Source of the DNA: Steromphala cineraria | Taxonomy: Eukaryota; Mollusca; Gastropoda; Trochida; Trochidae | DNA length: 64,000 nt | Reading direction: 5' to 3' | Assembly: GCA_916613615.1 (NCBI GenBank) | Contig: OU744737.1 | Span: 6,158,001-6,222,000 of the forward strand | Shown here: positions 36,549 to 45,263 of the stretch, piece after piece | How positions within the stretch are numbered: the stretch's first letter is position 1 | How the letters are laid out: the number at the start of each line of letters is the position of its first letter | Program-made: the position numbers and the translations under genes | The notes under the pieces: generated by a model | Told to the model about the DNA's origin: nothing | Database searches by the model: none | What the model saw: the letters and a program-made list of their open reading frames with translations, nothing else

Positions 36549-38474
36549 TTGACAACTCTTACTATGGCTGACCTTGACCCTAAACAAGGTGATGTGCCTG
36601 TTGATAAGAAATCAAATCAAACAGGTGAGTTTGAAGGTCAAATTCGAAAAATAAAACAGCAAAAAACTAAAGCAAAATGTGCTTTCACAAAAGCTAAGAA
36701 TAGGTTGACCTCATTAGTTGAGGAAGTTGGCGATGTCTCCAAAAGGGTGATTAGAGATGGAATAGATCAAGTGATGTCATTGCAAGTCAAAGCAACGGAT
36801 ATCATGGTTGAATTGATTCAAACGTACAAGCAAGCTAATGATGAAATTAACATGAAAAAGGTTGATGTAGAATTAGTCACATTGGATAGTGAAACTGATG
36901 AGGTTATCGGATTGGCACAAGAATATTTGGCTAATTGTTCAAGCAGTCTGTCCAGTCATGGGCTTTCCAGAATATTTAAGGTTGAGACACATTCCAATGT
37001 AGAAGATCAGGCAGTTGGTGATCACAAGATGGCACCAAAGATTAAGTCACAGGCAAATAAACAAAACAAGATACAAACAAATCCTCTAACACAAACAATC
37101 AAGACACCTCCCGTAGTTCAGACTGTAAAGTTTAATGAAAGTAAACAACAGAATCCTCCCATAAATAGTTTTGAAATTCAAAGCAATTATCATAAATCTG
37201 TTGAACATGACATGTGGAAACATTTGAAACCAGTGTCGATTCCAGTGTTTTCAGGTGATGTTAGGTCTTATCAAACATGGAAATCTGCTTTCATGACATG
37301 CATTGACCAATCATCAGCTTCTTCGGTGTACAAACTGTTACAGTTGAGGCAGTACCTTGCAGGTGAAGCATTGAAGGTTGTAGACAGTCTTGGCCACAGT
37401 GCTATAGCTTATGATATCGCTCTAGAGCGTTTAGAGAGGAAATACGGTGGCAGACGTCGATTGATTGCCATTCAAATGGAAGAATTACACAATTTCAAAC
37501 CAATCAGAGAAGGTCATGCTCAGGATGTAGAGAGGTTTGCTGATCTTTTAGATGTTACGGTTGTCCACTTGATAGATACTGATATGGTTGAAGAGCTAGG
37601 GAATGGTTTGTTCTATGCAACACTTCTAAAAAAGATGACACAGTCAATGGTGGATAGTTTCCAGAGATGGCTTTTTGATAATTGCAGACAAGAGTCTGTA
37701 GAGGTTTTGCGAGAGTGGATCATGCAAGAAGCAGAATTCTTGACAGTTGCTTCTGAAGCTGTTTATGGAGTTAGCAAAAAGAGTTTTAAACATGATCACA
37801 GGGTTGCTTCTGATTCAAAGAAAAAGATGTCATGCTTTATTAGTTCAAAGGTTGAAACAAACACATCACAGTTGAACAAGATTAACCAGTGTAGCATTTG
37901 CAGTGCACAGCAGGAGATTTGGCGTTGTAGGACCTTTCGTGGTATGCAAGTTCCTGATAGGTGGAAAACAATTACAAAGAACAAGCTTTGCTATCTTTGT
38001 CTCGGCAAAGGGCATATCTCAAAGACATGTACACGTCTAGTTGAGTGTGGCATAACTGGTTGCACAAAGAAGCATAACAGAATGCTTCATTCTGAAACTA
38101 GCAATGGTAAAGTTTCCAGTGAACCTCCATGCCATAATGCACAAAACACAAATCATGATTTTGATGAACAACATTCTGATGTTAAAGTGGTTGAAGATGA
38201 AAGGTCACACACAACAGTGCCTTACTTGTTGCCACGAGCAGTGACAGCTCTTAGAACTGTGCCGGTAGTTCTTAGGAATGGCAGGAAAAGTATCACAGTA
38301 AATGCATTGCTTGATGATGCTAGTACTCGTTCGTACATAAATGAAGATGTAGCTTCTGAGTTAGGTTTGCAAGGGAAAATACAGAAAATTTCTGTGAATG
38401 TTCTGAATGGGAGAACAGAACCTTTGAAACACAACCAGTTGAGTTCATGCTTCAAAGTATTGATGGTTCTATAA
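36549..38474 (+). CDS. BEL/Pao Gag with protease N-terminal part
   Basis: 641 residues. Residues 1-125 are charged and likely helical or coiled. About 228-380 is the Gag region typical of BEL/Pao (DUF1759-like), with YQTWKSAFMTCID and LERKYGGRRRLI. About 447-510 contains CxxC pairs and a CCHC-type knuckle, LCYLCLGKGHISKTC, for nucleic-acid binding. About 570-625 is the start of the aspartic protease region (DUF1758-like) with the active-site segment LLDDASTRSYI. The frame ends shortly afterwards at 38474, before the protease region is complete, and the remainder continues in the -1 frame (38447-42262). The product would assemble virus-like particles in the cytoplasm. The start is the first ATG of the long frame; an internal ATG at codon 6 is also possible. 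Confidence 0.92.
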   Translation: MTTLTMADLDPKQGDVPVDKKSNQTGEFEGQIRKIKQQKTKAKCAFTKAKNRLTSLVEEVGDVSKRVIRDGIDQVMSLQVKATDIMVELIQTYKQANDEINMKKVDVELVTLDSETDEVIGLAQEYLANCSSSLSSHGLSRIFKVETHSNVEDQAVGDHKMAPKIKSQANKQNKIQTNPLTQTIKTPPVVQTVKFNESKQQNPPINSFEIQSNYHKSVEHDMWKHLKPVSIPVFSGDVRSYQTWKSAFMTCIDQSSASSVYKLLQLRQYLAGEALKVVDSLGHSAIAYDIALERLERKYGGRRRLIAIQMEELHNFKPIREGHAQDVERFADLLDVTVVHLIDTDMVEELGNGLFYATLLKKMTQSMVDSFQRWLFDNCRQESVEVLREWIMQEAEFLTVASEAVYGVSKKSFKHDHRVASDSKKKMSCFISSKVETNTSQLNKINQCSICSAQQEIWRCRTFRGMQVPDRWKTITKNKLCYLCLGKGHISKTCTRLVECGITGCTKKHNRMLHSETSNGKVSSEPPCHNAQNTNHDFDEQHSDVKVVEDERSHTTVPYLLPRAVTALRTVPVVLRNGRKSITVNALLDDASTRSYINEDVASELGLQGKIQKISVNVLNGRTEPLKHNQLSSCFKVLMVL

Positions 38475-41400
38475 AAACAAAAATGAGTGCTTTGACAACT
38501 ACCAAGGTAACTGGTAACATGGGCGTTATTGATTGGCAAAAACACAAAAACAAATGGAATCATTTAAAGGATATTGATTTCCCAAACGTTGCCTCATGTC
38601 AGAAAGTTGACATTTTGATTGGCATAGACTACTTGGATCTGCATTGCTCATATGAAGAAGTTCGTGGGAATCCAGGGGAACCCTTTGCAAGAAGAACTCC
38701 GTTGGGATGGACTTGCATTGGGAACGTTGGTTCTAAAAGTTCTCACACTGGATTTTCTGATGTATTCTTCACAAACGAAACTGATGTTGAGCTGAATGCC
38801 TTGATGCATAGGTTTTGGGATATTGATGATTTCAAACCTGAGAGCTCAATTGTATTGTCTCCTAATGACAAAATAGCTATGACAAAGGTCCAAGAGACAC
38901 TTTTGTATGAAAATGGATCATATGAAGTTGGTATTCCGTGGAAAATAGATCCAACAACATTACCAGATAACTATGACATGGCTTTCAGCCGTCTGACAAA
39001 CATAGAGAAGAAACTATCAAAAAATGAGTGTGTTGCAAATGCTGATGAGGATGTTATCCAACAATACCTTCATAAAGGTTACATTCGCAAAGTACCTGCA
39101 CAGGAAGTAGATACAGGAGGTCAATGGTTTCTTCCTCACTTTCCAATTATCAAACCAGATAGATCAACAACGAAAGTAAGGTTGGTTTATGATGCTTCAG
39201 CAAAGTATAATGGTGTGTCATTGAATGATGCAATCTACCCAGGTCCCAAACTTCAACGTGAACTGTTGGACGTGCTTCTACGCTTCAGGAAGCATCCAGT
39301 TGCTTTGGTGTGTGACATTGAAGCTATGTATTTGCAAATTAAAATCCCACCTTCAGATAGGCCTTATCACAGATTTCTTTGGCGATCTTTGGACAGAAAA
39401 ATGCCTCCAAATATCTATGCATTCAGTAGAGTTGTTTTTGGAGTGACATCATCCCCTTTCTTAGCACAGTATGTGACACAAGAACATGCTAAGATTCATG
39501 CTAGGCAATTCCCCTTGGCAGCTGAAACTGTCATTAAATCAACTTACATGGAAAAAGGTGTTGAGTTGTACAAACAGTTGTCAGAATTGTGGTCTAAGGC
39601 TGGAATGCATGCTCGGAAGTGGCTGTCGAATTCAGTTCATGTTCTTGAGCATATTCCATCTGAAGACAGGGCATCAGAGATTGATCTTGGAAAAGGTCAT
39701 TTACCTACAACAAAGACTCTTGGGTTATTGTGGAAAGCTGAAACAGATATTTTCACATTCAAATCAGACGTGCCTTCTAAATCTGAAAATGTGACAAAGA
39801 GAAGTTTCTTGAGTGATGTTGCAAAACTATTCGATCCTTTAGGGTTTGTTGCTCCATTCGCTGTTACGGCAAAAATCCTCTTGCAGCAGGCATGGATGAC
39901 TGGTGTCAGTTGGGATGATGACATCACTGGAGACCTGAAAGAAAAGATGAAAACATGGTTACAAGAAGTTGCAGAGTTGAAATATCTAGAAATACCTAGA
40001 TGTTTAAGCATTGAACATACTTACCTGGTTGCCTACCATATCTTTGTGGACGCATCAAAGGATGCATTTGGAGCTGTTGTCTATGCAGTTCATGTGTATG
40101 CAAATGGCACAAAGTCAAGTAGATTGATAGTGGCTAAAAGTCGTGTTGCACCATTGAAAGCAGTTAGTATACCAAGACTTGAATTAATGGCTGCCATGGT
40201 TGGTTTGCGATTAGCTGCAACAGTATCAAAAGCCTTGAAATTTAAAATACAAACCGTCACATTTTGGTCAGACAGCCTCAATGTTCTTTGCTGGATCAAG
40301 AGCAACAGTAGATCATTCAAGCCCTTTGTAGCCAACAGAATTGGTGAAATACAATCCCTTACGAATCCCTCTCAATGGTTTTATGTTCCTACTGGGTTGA
40401 ATCCTGCTGATATGATAACACGAGGTGTTTCAGCTTCACAGTTGATTGGCAGTACATTCTGGTGGCGTGGTCCTCCTTTCCTTGAACAAGATGAATCAGA
40501 ATGGCCTCCTCAAAGTGGTCATTACAATTCTGAAGTTCAGGATTCCTCTTTGGTCGTTATGCCTTCAGATGCAGAGTTCAAACTGAAACCTACACGGTTT
40601 TCTAGCTGGCAAAGACTTGTCAGAGTTACAGCATGGGTCTATAGGTTCTTGCACAACTGCTCGTCAGTCCCTGAAATGAAGAAGATTGGTGAATTGACAT
40701 TGGATGAAATCAAAGATGCTGAAATGAAAATACTTACCCGAGTTCAAAAAGATGAATTTCCTGAGGAGTATCAAGCTTTATCCAAAGGAAAGTTGATATC
40801 ATCAAATTCAAAGCTCATCAGTTTGCAGCCTGTTCTTGATGATGATGGTATCATGAGACTACATGGCAGATTAGAACATGCAGATTGCCTGTCCTTGGAA
40901 TCCAGGTTTCCAATAATTTTGCCTCGTTACCATTGGGTGACCAAGCTTATTGTTAAGCATTATCATGAGATGGGTCATCATGTTATTGGCACAAATCAAA
41001 CTTTGTCTTTGATCTCGGCGAGATTCTGGATCATATCTGGCAGGGAAGCTATTAGAGCATGGGAACACGAATGTGCCAGGTGTAGAAAAGCAAAAGCTAA
41101 ACCAGTTCATCCAGTAATGGCACCATTACCAAAGTTCCGAGTTCAGCCTTCTTTCAGAGCCTTTACTGAAACTGGGGTCGATTTTGCTGGACCTTTCTTC
41201 ACAATTCAGGGAAGAGGCAAAAAGAGACAAAAACGTTATCTCTGCCTCTTTACATGTCTCAAAACTCGCGCTGTTCATCTGGAGTTAGCTTTTGGGCTTG
41301 ATACCGATTCCTTCTTGAATGCCTTCTTTAGAATGGTCAATAGGAGGGGACTTCCCCAACTGATGCTATCTGATAACGGCACCAATTTTGTTGGGGCCAT

Positions 41401-42262
41401 GAACGAACTCAAGGAACTTACTCAGCAAATGGACAAAGACATCATCGGTAGGTCTTTAGCTAACAGAGGTGTTAAATGGCTTTTTAACCCTCCACATGCT
41501 CCTCATTTTGGAGGAGTATTTGAAACGATGATCAAAGCAGCTAAACGAGCTATTTTTGCCATATTGAGTAAGTGTGACGTCACAGACGAAGATCTCATGA
41601 CGGCTATGACAGGAGCTGAAAGTCTCATTAATTTAAGACCTCTTACCTATAAATCAGCACATCCAAATGATGTTTCTCCCCTCACACCAAACCATTTCCT
41701 TCACGGCCAAATTGGAGGTATTTTTGCACCAGAATCTGTTGACAGCACAGATTTCCATCCTCACAAACACTGGCGTAGACTACAAGAGTTGGTTCGTCAC
41801 TTTTGGCGCAGATTGATGCGAGAATGGTTGCCTAGTTTGAATTCTCGCAAAAAATGGACTAAAATACGTCCAGATCCTAGAGAAAACGATGTTGTTTTGG
41901 TAATTTCACCAAACACCCCTAGAGGACAATGGCAACTAGGTACAGTTGTGAGGACGAATCCTGGAGTTGATGGTGCTGTACGAGTGGTCGACGTACAAGT
42001 TGGAAAGTCGATACTTACCAGGGCAGTCAGTCGGATCTGTCCTCTGGAGTGGAACCCCTTGGATGATGAGTCCCCGGATGCCAGGACTACGAACCTGGAA
42101 GAAGAGGAGTCTAGGAGAAGGGACCAAGACCCTGGCGACCCCTGGAGAAAGGACCAAGACCCTGGCGACCCCTGGAGAAAGGACCAAGACCCTGGCGACC
42201 CCTGGAGAAAGGACCAAAACCCTGGACCCATGGATCAAGACCCGCGGTTGAAGATTCCCTAG
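38447..42262 (+). CDS. BEL/Pao Pol: RT (defective), RNase H, integrase
   Basis: 1271 residues from the first ATG, but the frame is open further upstream, so this ATG is probably not a native start. Residues ~40-90 are the end of the protease region (VDILIGIDYLDLH, TPLGWTCIG). RT spans ~220-395, with motif A CDIEAMYLQI (~289) and the SSPFLAQY segment (~334). At ~367 the sequence reads STYM-EKGVEL, so the two aspartates of Y-x-D-D and roughly a dozen following residues are missing. RNase H is at ~528-640 (FVDASKDAFGAVVY). Integrase has an HHCC-type zinc region from ~838 and a complete D-D-E core (VDFAGPF ~912, SDNGTNF ~975, VFETMIKAA ~1026), then a C-terminal region at ~1115-1210. The tail has four decapeptides like RKDQDPGDPW. 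RT activity should be absent. Confidence 0.93.
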   Translation: MLQSIDGSIKTKMSALTTTKVTGNMGVIDWQKHKNKWNHLKDIDFPNVASCQKVDILIGIDYLDLHCSYEEVRGNPGEPFARRTPLGWTCIGNVGSKSSHTGFSDVFFTNETDVELNALMHRFWDIDDFKPESSIVLSPNDKIAMTKVQETLLYENGSYEVGIPWKIDPTTLPDNYDMAFSRLTNIEKKLSKNECVANADEDVIQQYLHKGYIRKVPAQEVDTGGQWFLPHFPIIKPDRSTTKVRLVYDASAKYNGVSLNDAIYPGPKLQRELLDVLLRFRKHPVALVCDIEAMYLQIKIPPSDRPYHRFLWRSLDRKMPPNIYAFSRVVFGVTSSPFLAQYVTQEHAKIHARQFPLAAETVIKSTYMEKGVELYKQLSELWSKAGMHARKWLSNSVHVLEHIPSEDRASEIDLGKGHLPTTKTLGLLWKAETDIFTFKSDVPSKSENVTKRSFLSDVAKLFDPLGFVAPFAVTAKILLQQAWMTGVSWDDDITGDLKEKMKTWLQEVAELKYLEIPRCLSIEHTYLVAYHIFVDASKDAFGAVVYAVHVYANGTKSSRLIVAKSRVAPLKAVSIPRLELMAAMVGLRLAATVSKALKFKIQTVTFWSDSLNVLCWIKSNSRSFKPFVANRIGEIQSLTNPSQWFYVPTGLNPADMITRGVSASQLIGSTFWWRGPPFLEQDESEWPPQSGHYNSEVQDSSLVVMPSDAEFKLKPTRFSSWQRLVRVTAWVYRFLHNCSSVPEMKKIGELTLDEIKDAEMKILTRVQKDEFPEEYQALSKGKLISSNSKLISLQPVLDDDGIMRLHGRLEHADCLSLESRFPIILPRYHWVTKLIVKHYHEMGHHVIGTNQTLSLISARFWIISGREAIRAWEHECARCRKAKAKPVHPVMAPLPKFRVQPSFRAFTETGVDFAGPFFTIQGRGKKRQKRYLCLFTCLKTRAVHLELAFGLDTDSFLNAFFRMVNRRGLPQLMLSDNGTNFVGAMNELKELTQQMDKDIIGRSLANRGVKWLFNPPHAPHFGGVFETMIKAAKRAIFAILSKCDVTDEDLMTAMTGAESLINLRPLTYKSAHPNDVSPLTPNHFLHGQIGGIFAPESVDSTDFHPHKHWRRLQELVRHFWRRLMREWLPSLNSRKKWTKIRPDPRENDVVLVISPNTPRGQWQLGTVVRTNPGVDGAVRVVDVQVGKSILTRAVSRICPLEWNPLDDESPDARTTNLEEEESRRRDQDPGDPWRKDQDPGDPWRKDQDPGDPWRKDQNPGPMDQDPRLKIP
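42116..42236 (+). repeat. 30-bp coding minisatellite at Pol C-terminus
   Basis: Four 30-base units 'gaccaagaccctggcgaccc' plus 'ctggagaaag' encode DQDPGDPWRK; the fourth is diverged. The copies are nearly identical in DNA, so the expansion is recent and it is appended after the last conserved Pol domain. Confidence 0.85.
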
Positions 42263-42398
42263 GATGGAGTTTTCTGTGGTTGTGATTCTTGGGAGATTTT
42301 TCTTGGATGGTGATAGTTCATGGATGGTGAGGATTCATGGATAAGTATTCGTGGATGTATATTCATGGAAATTCGATGATGGTGAGTGATGTGGAAAT

Positions 42399-42480
42399 AT
42401 GTGAAGTGAAATAATGAAATGTGAAGTGAAATAATGAAATGTGAAGTGAAATAATGAAATGTGAAGTAAAGTAATGAAAA
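42399..42480. repeat. 20-bp minisatellite between pol and 3' LTR
   Basis: Four tandem units of tgtgaagtgaaataatgaaa, the last variant, in the 3' untranslated region of the BEL element. Confidence 0.85.
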
Positions 42481-42616
42481 TGTGATTCCTTTGGGATGTG
42501 ATGGTGATTTTATCATTTTGGAGTTGTGAATTGAGTTTGAGCGTTTTATATGATTTTTGTTTCAGAATTTGACATTTGAATTTGTTTTCATTCGTTAAAA
42601 TGTAACTAATGTTTAT

Positions 42617-42628
42617 AGGAGGGGGGAA
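42617..42628 (+). promoter_or_regulatory. Polypurine tract
   Basis: An all-purine tract rich in G lies directly before the 3' LTR. In LTR retrotransposons this primes plus-strand DNA synthesis. Confidence 0.8.
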
Positions 42629-43021
42629 TGAGCTGAAGAGCTGTTCCCGAACAGTAAACAATCTCCAAAACGCAGCAAGTTGTTGTTGTTGGCCAGAATG
42701 TCAATTTCAGCTCGTGCATCTTGTTGCACGTGCCAACTGACTGGGACTTGGAGATTTTTGAGTCACACTCACGCTGTTGGCCGTCGGGGCAACATGTGTG
42801 ATTTTCAATTGCTTTAAATGAATATTTAAGCTTGGGTTTATATTGAATAAGCCTCCAGTTCACACTTGGTGAAATAATGTAATTACCAACCCAAATTATT
42901 GTGGGAATTTGACCATTATTGTATATATTGTAAATATTAAACTGAGGGAAATTAAATGGTATTTGATGAAATGTATCCATTTCTGTTGTCCTTTTAAATT
43001 ACAGGAGTGAGCTGCACTCCA
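42629..43021 (+). repeat. 3' LTR of BEL/Pao element
   Basis: 393 bases, TG...CA, ending gagctgcactcca before the accgc duplication. Differs from the 5' LTR by a 21-base insertion near 42834 and about three substitutions. Confidence 0.93.
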
Positions 43022-43026
43022 ACCGC

Positions 43027-43404
43027 TGTATCCAGCAATCTACATATATTACCATTGATATCCCTATTTGTGAATAGGACTGTATGTGGTAGCTAAATGT
43101 ACACTCTCGTCTATTTCGTCATTCTGAATACTTATTAAAGGCAACATGATTACTTCCATACCTCCAGTGAAATAAAGCATACATGTATAGCGATATAAAA
43201 TTTGAAAAGAGTATTTTATATCGATCGTAAAATATGACAATATACGTTTTATAGTGCCCCATACAGTTTATTATACTAATCTACTATTCGATGATATAAG
43301 TAAATGTTTGGACCCCGAATGTGACAAGAGCAGGTTGCAGGAACAATGGCATTAGCTATATATATAGGCCTACCGGAGAAGTCGTTATCAACGATTTTCA
43401 ACAT
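43027..43404. other. Non-coding DNA right of the BEL element
   Basis: 43022-43070 and 36018-36075, the sequences on either side of the BEL element, together resemble 24093-24200 ('tccttatcaatggaat ... attaccactgata'). The BEL therefore inserted into another copy of that retroposon-like repeat. The rest shows nothing. Confidence 0.5.
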
Positions 43405-43768
43405 TTAAAGGGGCAGTAGCACGTTTTTAGGGGGAATATAAGGTGGTGTCAGGAAACTGGAAATAAATAGTTCCAATTGAAAGACAATGTATTCAAACTA
43501 AATGAAGCAGTAATAATTCAAATATATAACGTAAAGTTCAGCCATGAGATTAATTTTTCTTACAAAAATGAATTAAAGGTGTTCACAAAAAAATGGCCGC
43601 CAATGGATTTTATGTGAAGCCTCATACTTTGTTCTCTGACTATGGGTGATTGGTTTGTGTAATGAGATTGTTGACACTGTCAATATGATACATTTAGCAT
43701 TTACTTACAATTATAAGAGAAATATTTAAAATGTAAAATTATCAAAAAACGTGCTACTGCCCCTTTAA
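43405..43768. mobile_element. TTAA MITE, full length
   Basis: TTAA-AGGGGCAGTAGCACG ... CGTGCTACTGCCCCT-TTAA, 364 bases with perfect TTAA at both ends. Same orientation as 34097-34459. Confidence 0.9.
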
Positions 43769-43815
43769 GCATCATCCACTGCAAGGGCCCAGTGTTAACA
43801 GCTCAAAGATAGAAC

Positions 43816-44037
43816 ATGGATATTGGTGAGGACACAGGTTTGAGACGCCATTCACTACATCCGGGGCCAAGTCCCAATCTCAAGAATGACAGAAAGGTTT
43901 GTGTCCAGTGTGGGAGCCGAAAGAAAGCGCCCTGTCATTCATATACAGCTATATACGATCTATTCTCACATCTATTGAGACAAAGGTCATCATCATCAAG
44001 ACAACGATTTTCAAGCATTGCAATAAATCTTTCAAAC
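43816..44037 (+). pseudogene. Possible transposase zinc-region relic
   Basis: The frame from 43816 encodes a short Lys/Arg- and Cys-containing segment (VCVQCGSRKKAPCHS) that weakly resembles a Cys-rich C-terminal region of piggyBac-type transposases. The frame then runs into the inverted-repeat element at 44038. There are too few conserved positions to name it firmly. Confidence 0.2.
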
Positions 44038-44832
44038 CTACGGAAGCATCCTAGTGCCACAGTAAAAAAAATTTATCCCCTAATTAGGAGATACCATAAC
44101 CTAATTAGCACTTAATCATCGCCTAATTAGGCCAAACTATCACCTAATTAGGAGAAACTATCTCCTAATTAGGAGATATTAAACCTAATTAGGAACTTCT
44201 AACTCCTAATTAGGAGATAGTTATCACCTAATTAGGACTTAGTTATCACCTAATTAGGAGATACCATAACCTAATTAGGACTCAATCATCGCCTAATTAG
44301 GACAACACTATCACCTAATTATGAGAAACTATATCCTGATTAGGAGATATTAACCCCTAATTAGGAATTTCTAACTCCTAATTAGGAGATAGTTATCACC
44401 TAATTAGGACTTAGTTATCACCTAATTAGGAGATAGTTATCACTTAATAAGGAGATTGTTTTACCTAATTAGGAAAAACTATCTGCTAATTAGGATAAAT
44501 TAACTCCTAATTATGACATACTAACTCCTAATTAGGATTTAGTTATCACCTAATTAGTAGATACTACCTCCTAATTAGGAGATACTTACTCCAAATTAGG
44601 AGATAGTTATCACCAATATAGGACTTCTTATCACCTAATTAGTAGTTACGATCTCCTAAATAGGCGTTACTATCTCCTAAATAGGCGTTACTATCTCCTA
44701 ATTAGGAGTAACTATCTCCTAATTAGGTGATAGTATCTCCTAATTAGGTGAAAGTATCTCCTAATTAGGTGTTACTATCTCCTAATTAGGAGATAAAAAA
44801 ATTTTGACTGTGGCACTAGGATGCTTTCGTAG
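44038..44832. mobile_element. Inverted-repeat element filled with CTAATTAG palindromes
   Basis: Termini ctacggaagcatcctagtgc (44038) and gcactaggatgctttcgtag (ending 44832) are inverted with one mismatch and extend through ccacagt plus an A/T tract. Between them, 44080-44789 contains 26 exact CTAATTAG octamers and several one-base variants, mostly 20-22 bases apart. A ~170-base higher-order period (eight monomers) is visible: gagataccataacc at 44088 and 44258, with the following units matching in order. No protein is encoded and no convincing target duplication was found. CTAATTAG contains TAATTA, a typical homeodomain target. Whether it binds anything is unknown. Confidence 0.85.
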
Positions 44833-45263
44833 AAATACAAAATTACAATGTTTTACGCATTTATTTACAAGTTTGGTTGAAATTGTAAGATCTGGTCAAA
44901 TAACGGAAAAATCTTAGTCCTCATTTTAACTACTTATTTTCATCATTTTAAAAATTGATCTGGTTGTGTAAAGTCTCATTTTCATCAGCTCTTTCCTTCA
45001 CGTACACATAGTTGTGTTACCTAGTGAGGAAACTGGCATTCTGGCGGCTGTAGATAAGTAACCAAAATTACGTTTGACTGATTGACACGTTTTTGTCTGG
45101 TTTTCGATCTTTATCACGGCTTCAAACCTACCTGACATTACTAATAAACAACATCGACTTGCTCTTAAATTAACTTTCCTGCAAAAAAACCCAACCTGTT
45201 CTACAAACAGTCGATACCTCACAATCAAATAACACTAATCTTAAAGTTTGTAATATGTGACCC
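44833..45263. other. Non-coding DNA
   Basis: No gene or repeat structure recognised apart from the target duplication atgtgaccc at 45255-45263 belonging to the adjacent MITE. Confidence 0.5.

Larger units (their letters stand above)
36076..43021 (+). mobile_element. BEL/Pao LTR retrotransposon, complete but defective
   Basis: About 6.95 kb with 5' LTR 36076-36447, gag region 36549-38474, pol region 38447-42262, polypurine tract 42617-42628 and 3' LTR 42629-43021. The 5-base target duplication accgc is at 36071-36075 and 43022-43026. BEL/Pao elements normally make 4-6 bp duplications and encode gag, protease, RT, RNase H and integrase in that order, as seen here. The LTRs differ by about three substitutions and one 21-base indel, so insertion is recent. 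The RT active site is deleted and the frame breaks before RT, so this copy cannot mobilise itself. Confidence 0.95.

Noticed and set aside
38447..38474. Programmed -1 frameshift in the BEL element
   Set aside because: No slippery heptamer seen in the overlap and the better-fitting change point lies upstream; a simple one-base lesion is more economical.
41797..42238. Minus-strand frames of 144 and 100 residues with SPGSWSFLQG-like repeats
   Set aside because: Shadows of the 30-bp repeat at the end of Pol on the opposite strand.
44080..44789. Regularly spaced repeats resembling a CRISPR array
   Set aside because: The repeated word is only 8 bases, spacers are related to one another, there are no cas genes, and the context is eukaryotic with transposon-like inverted ends.
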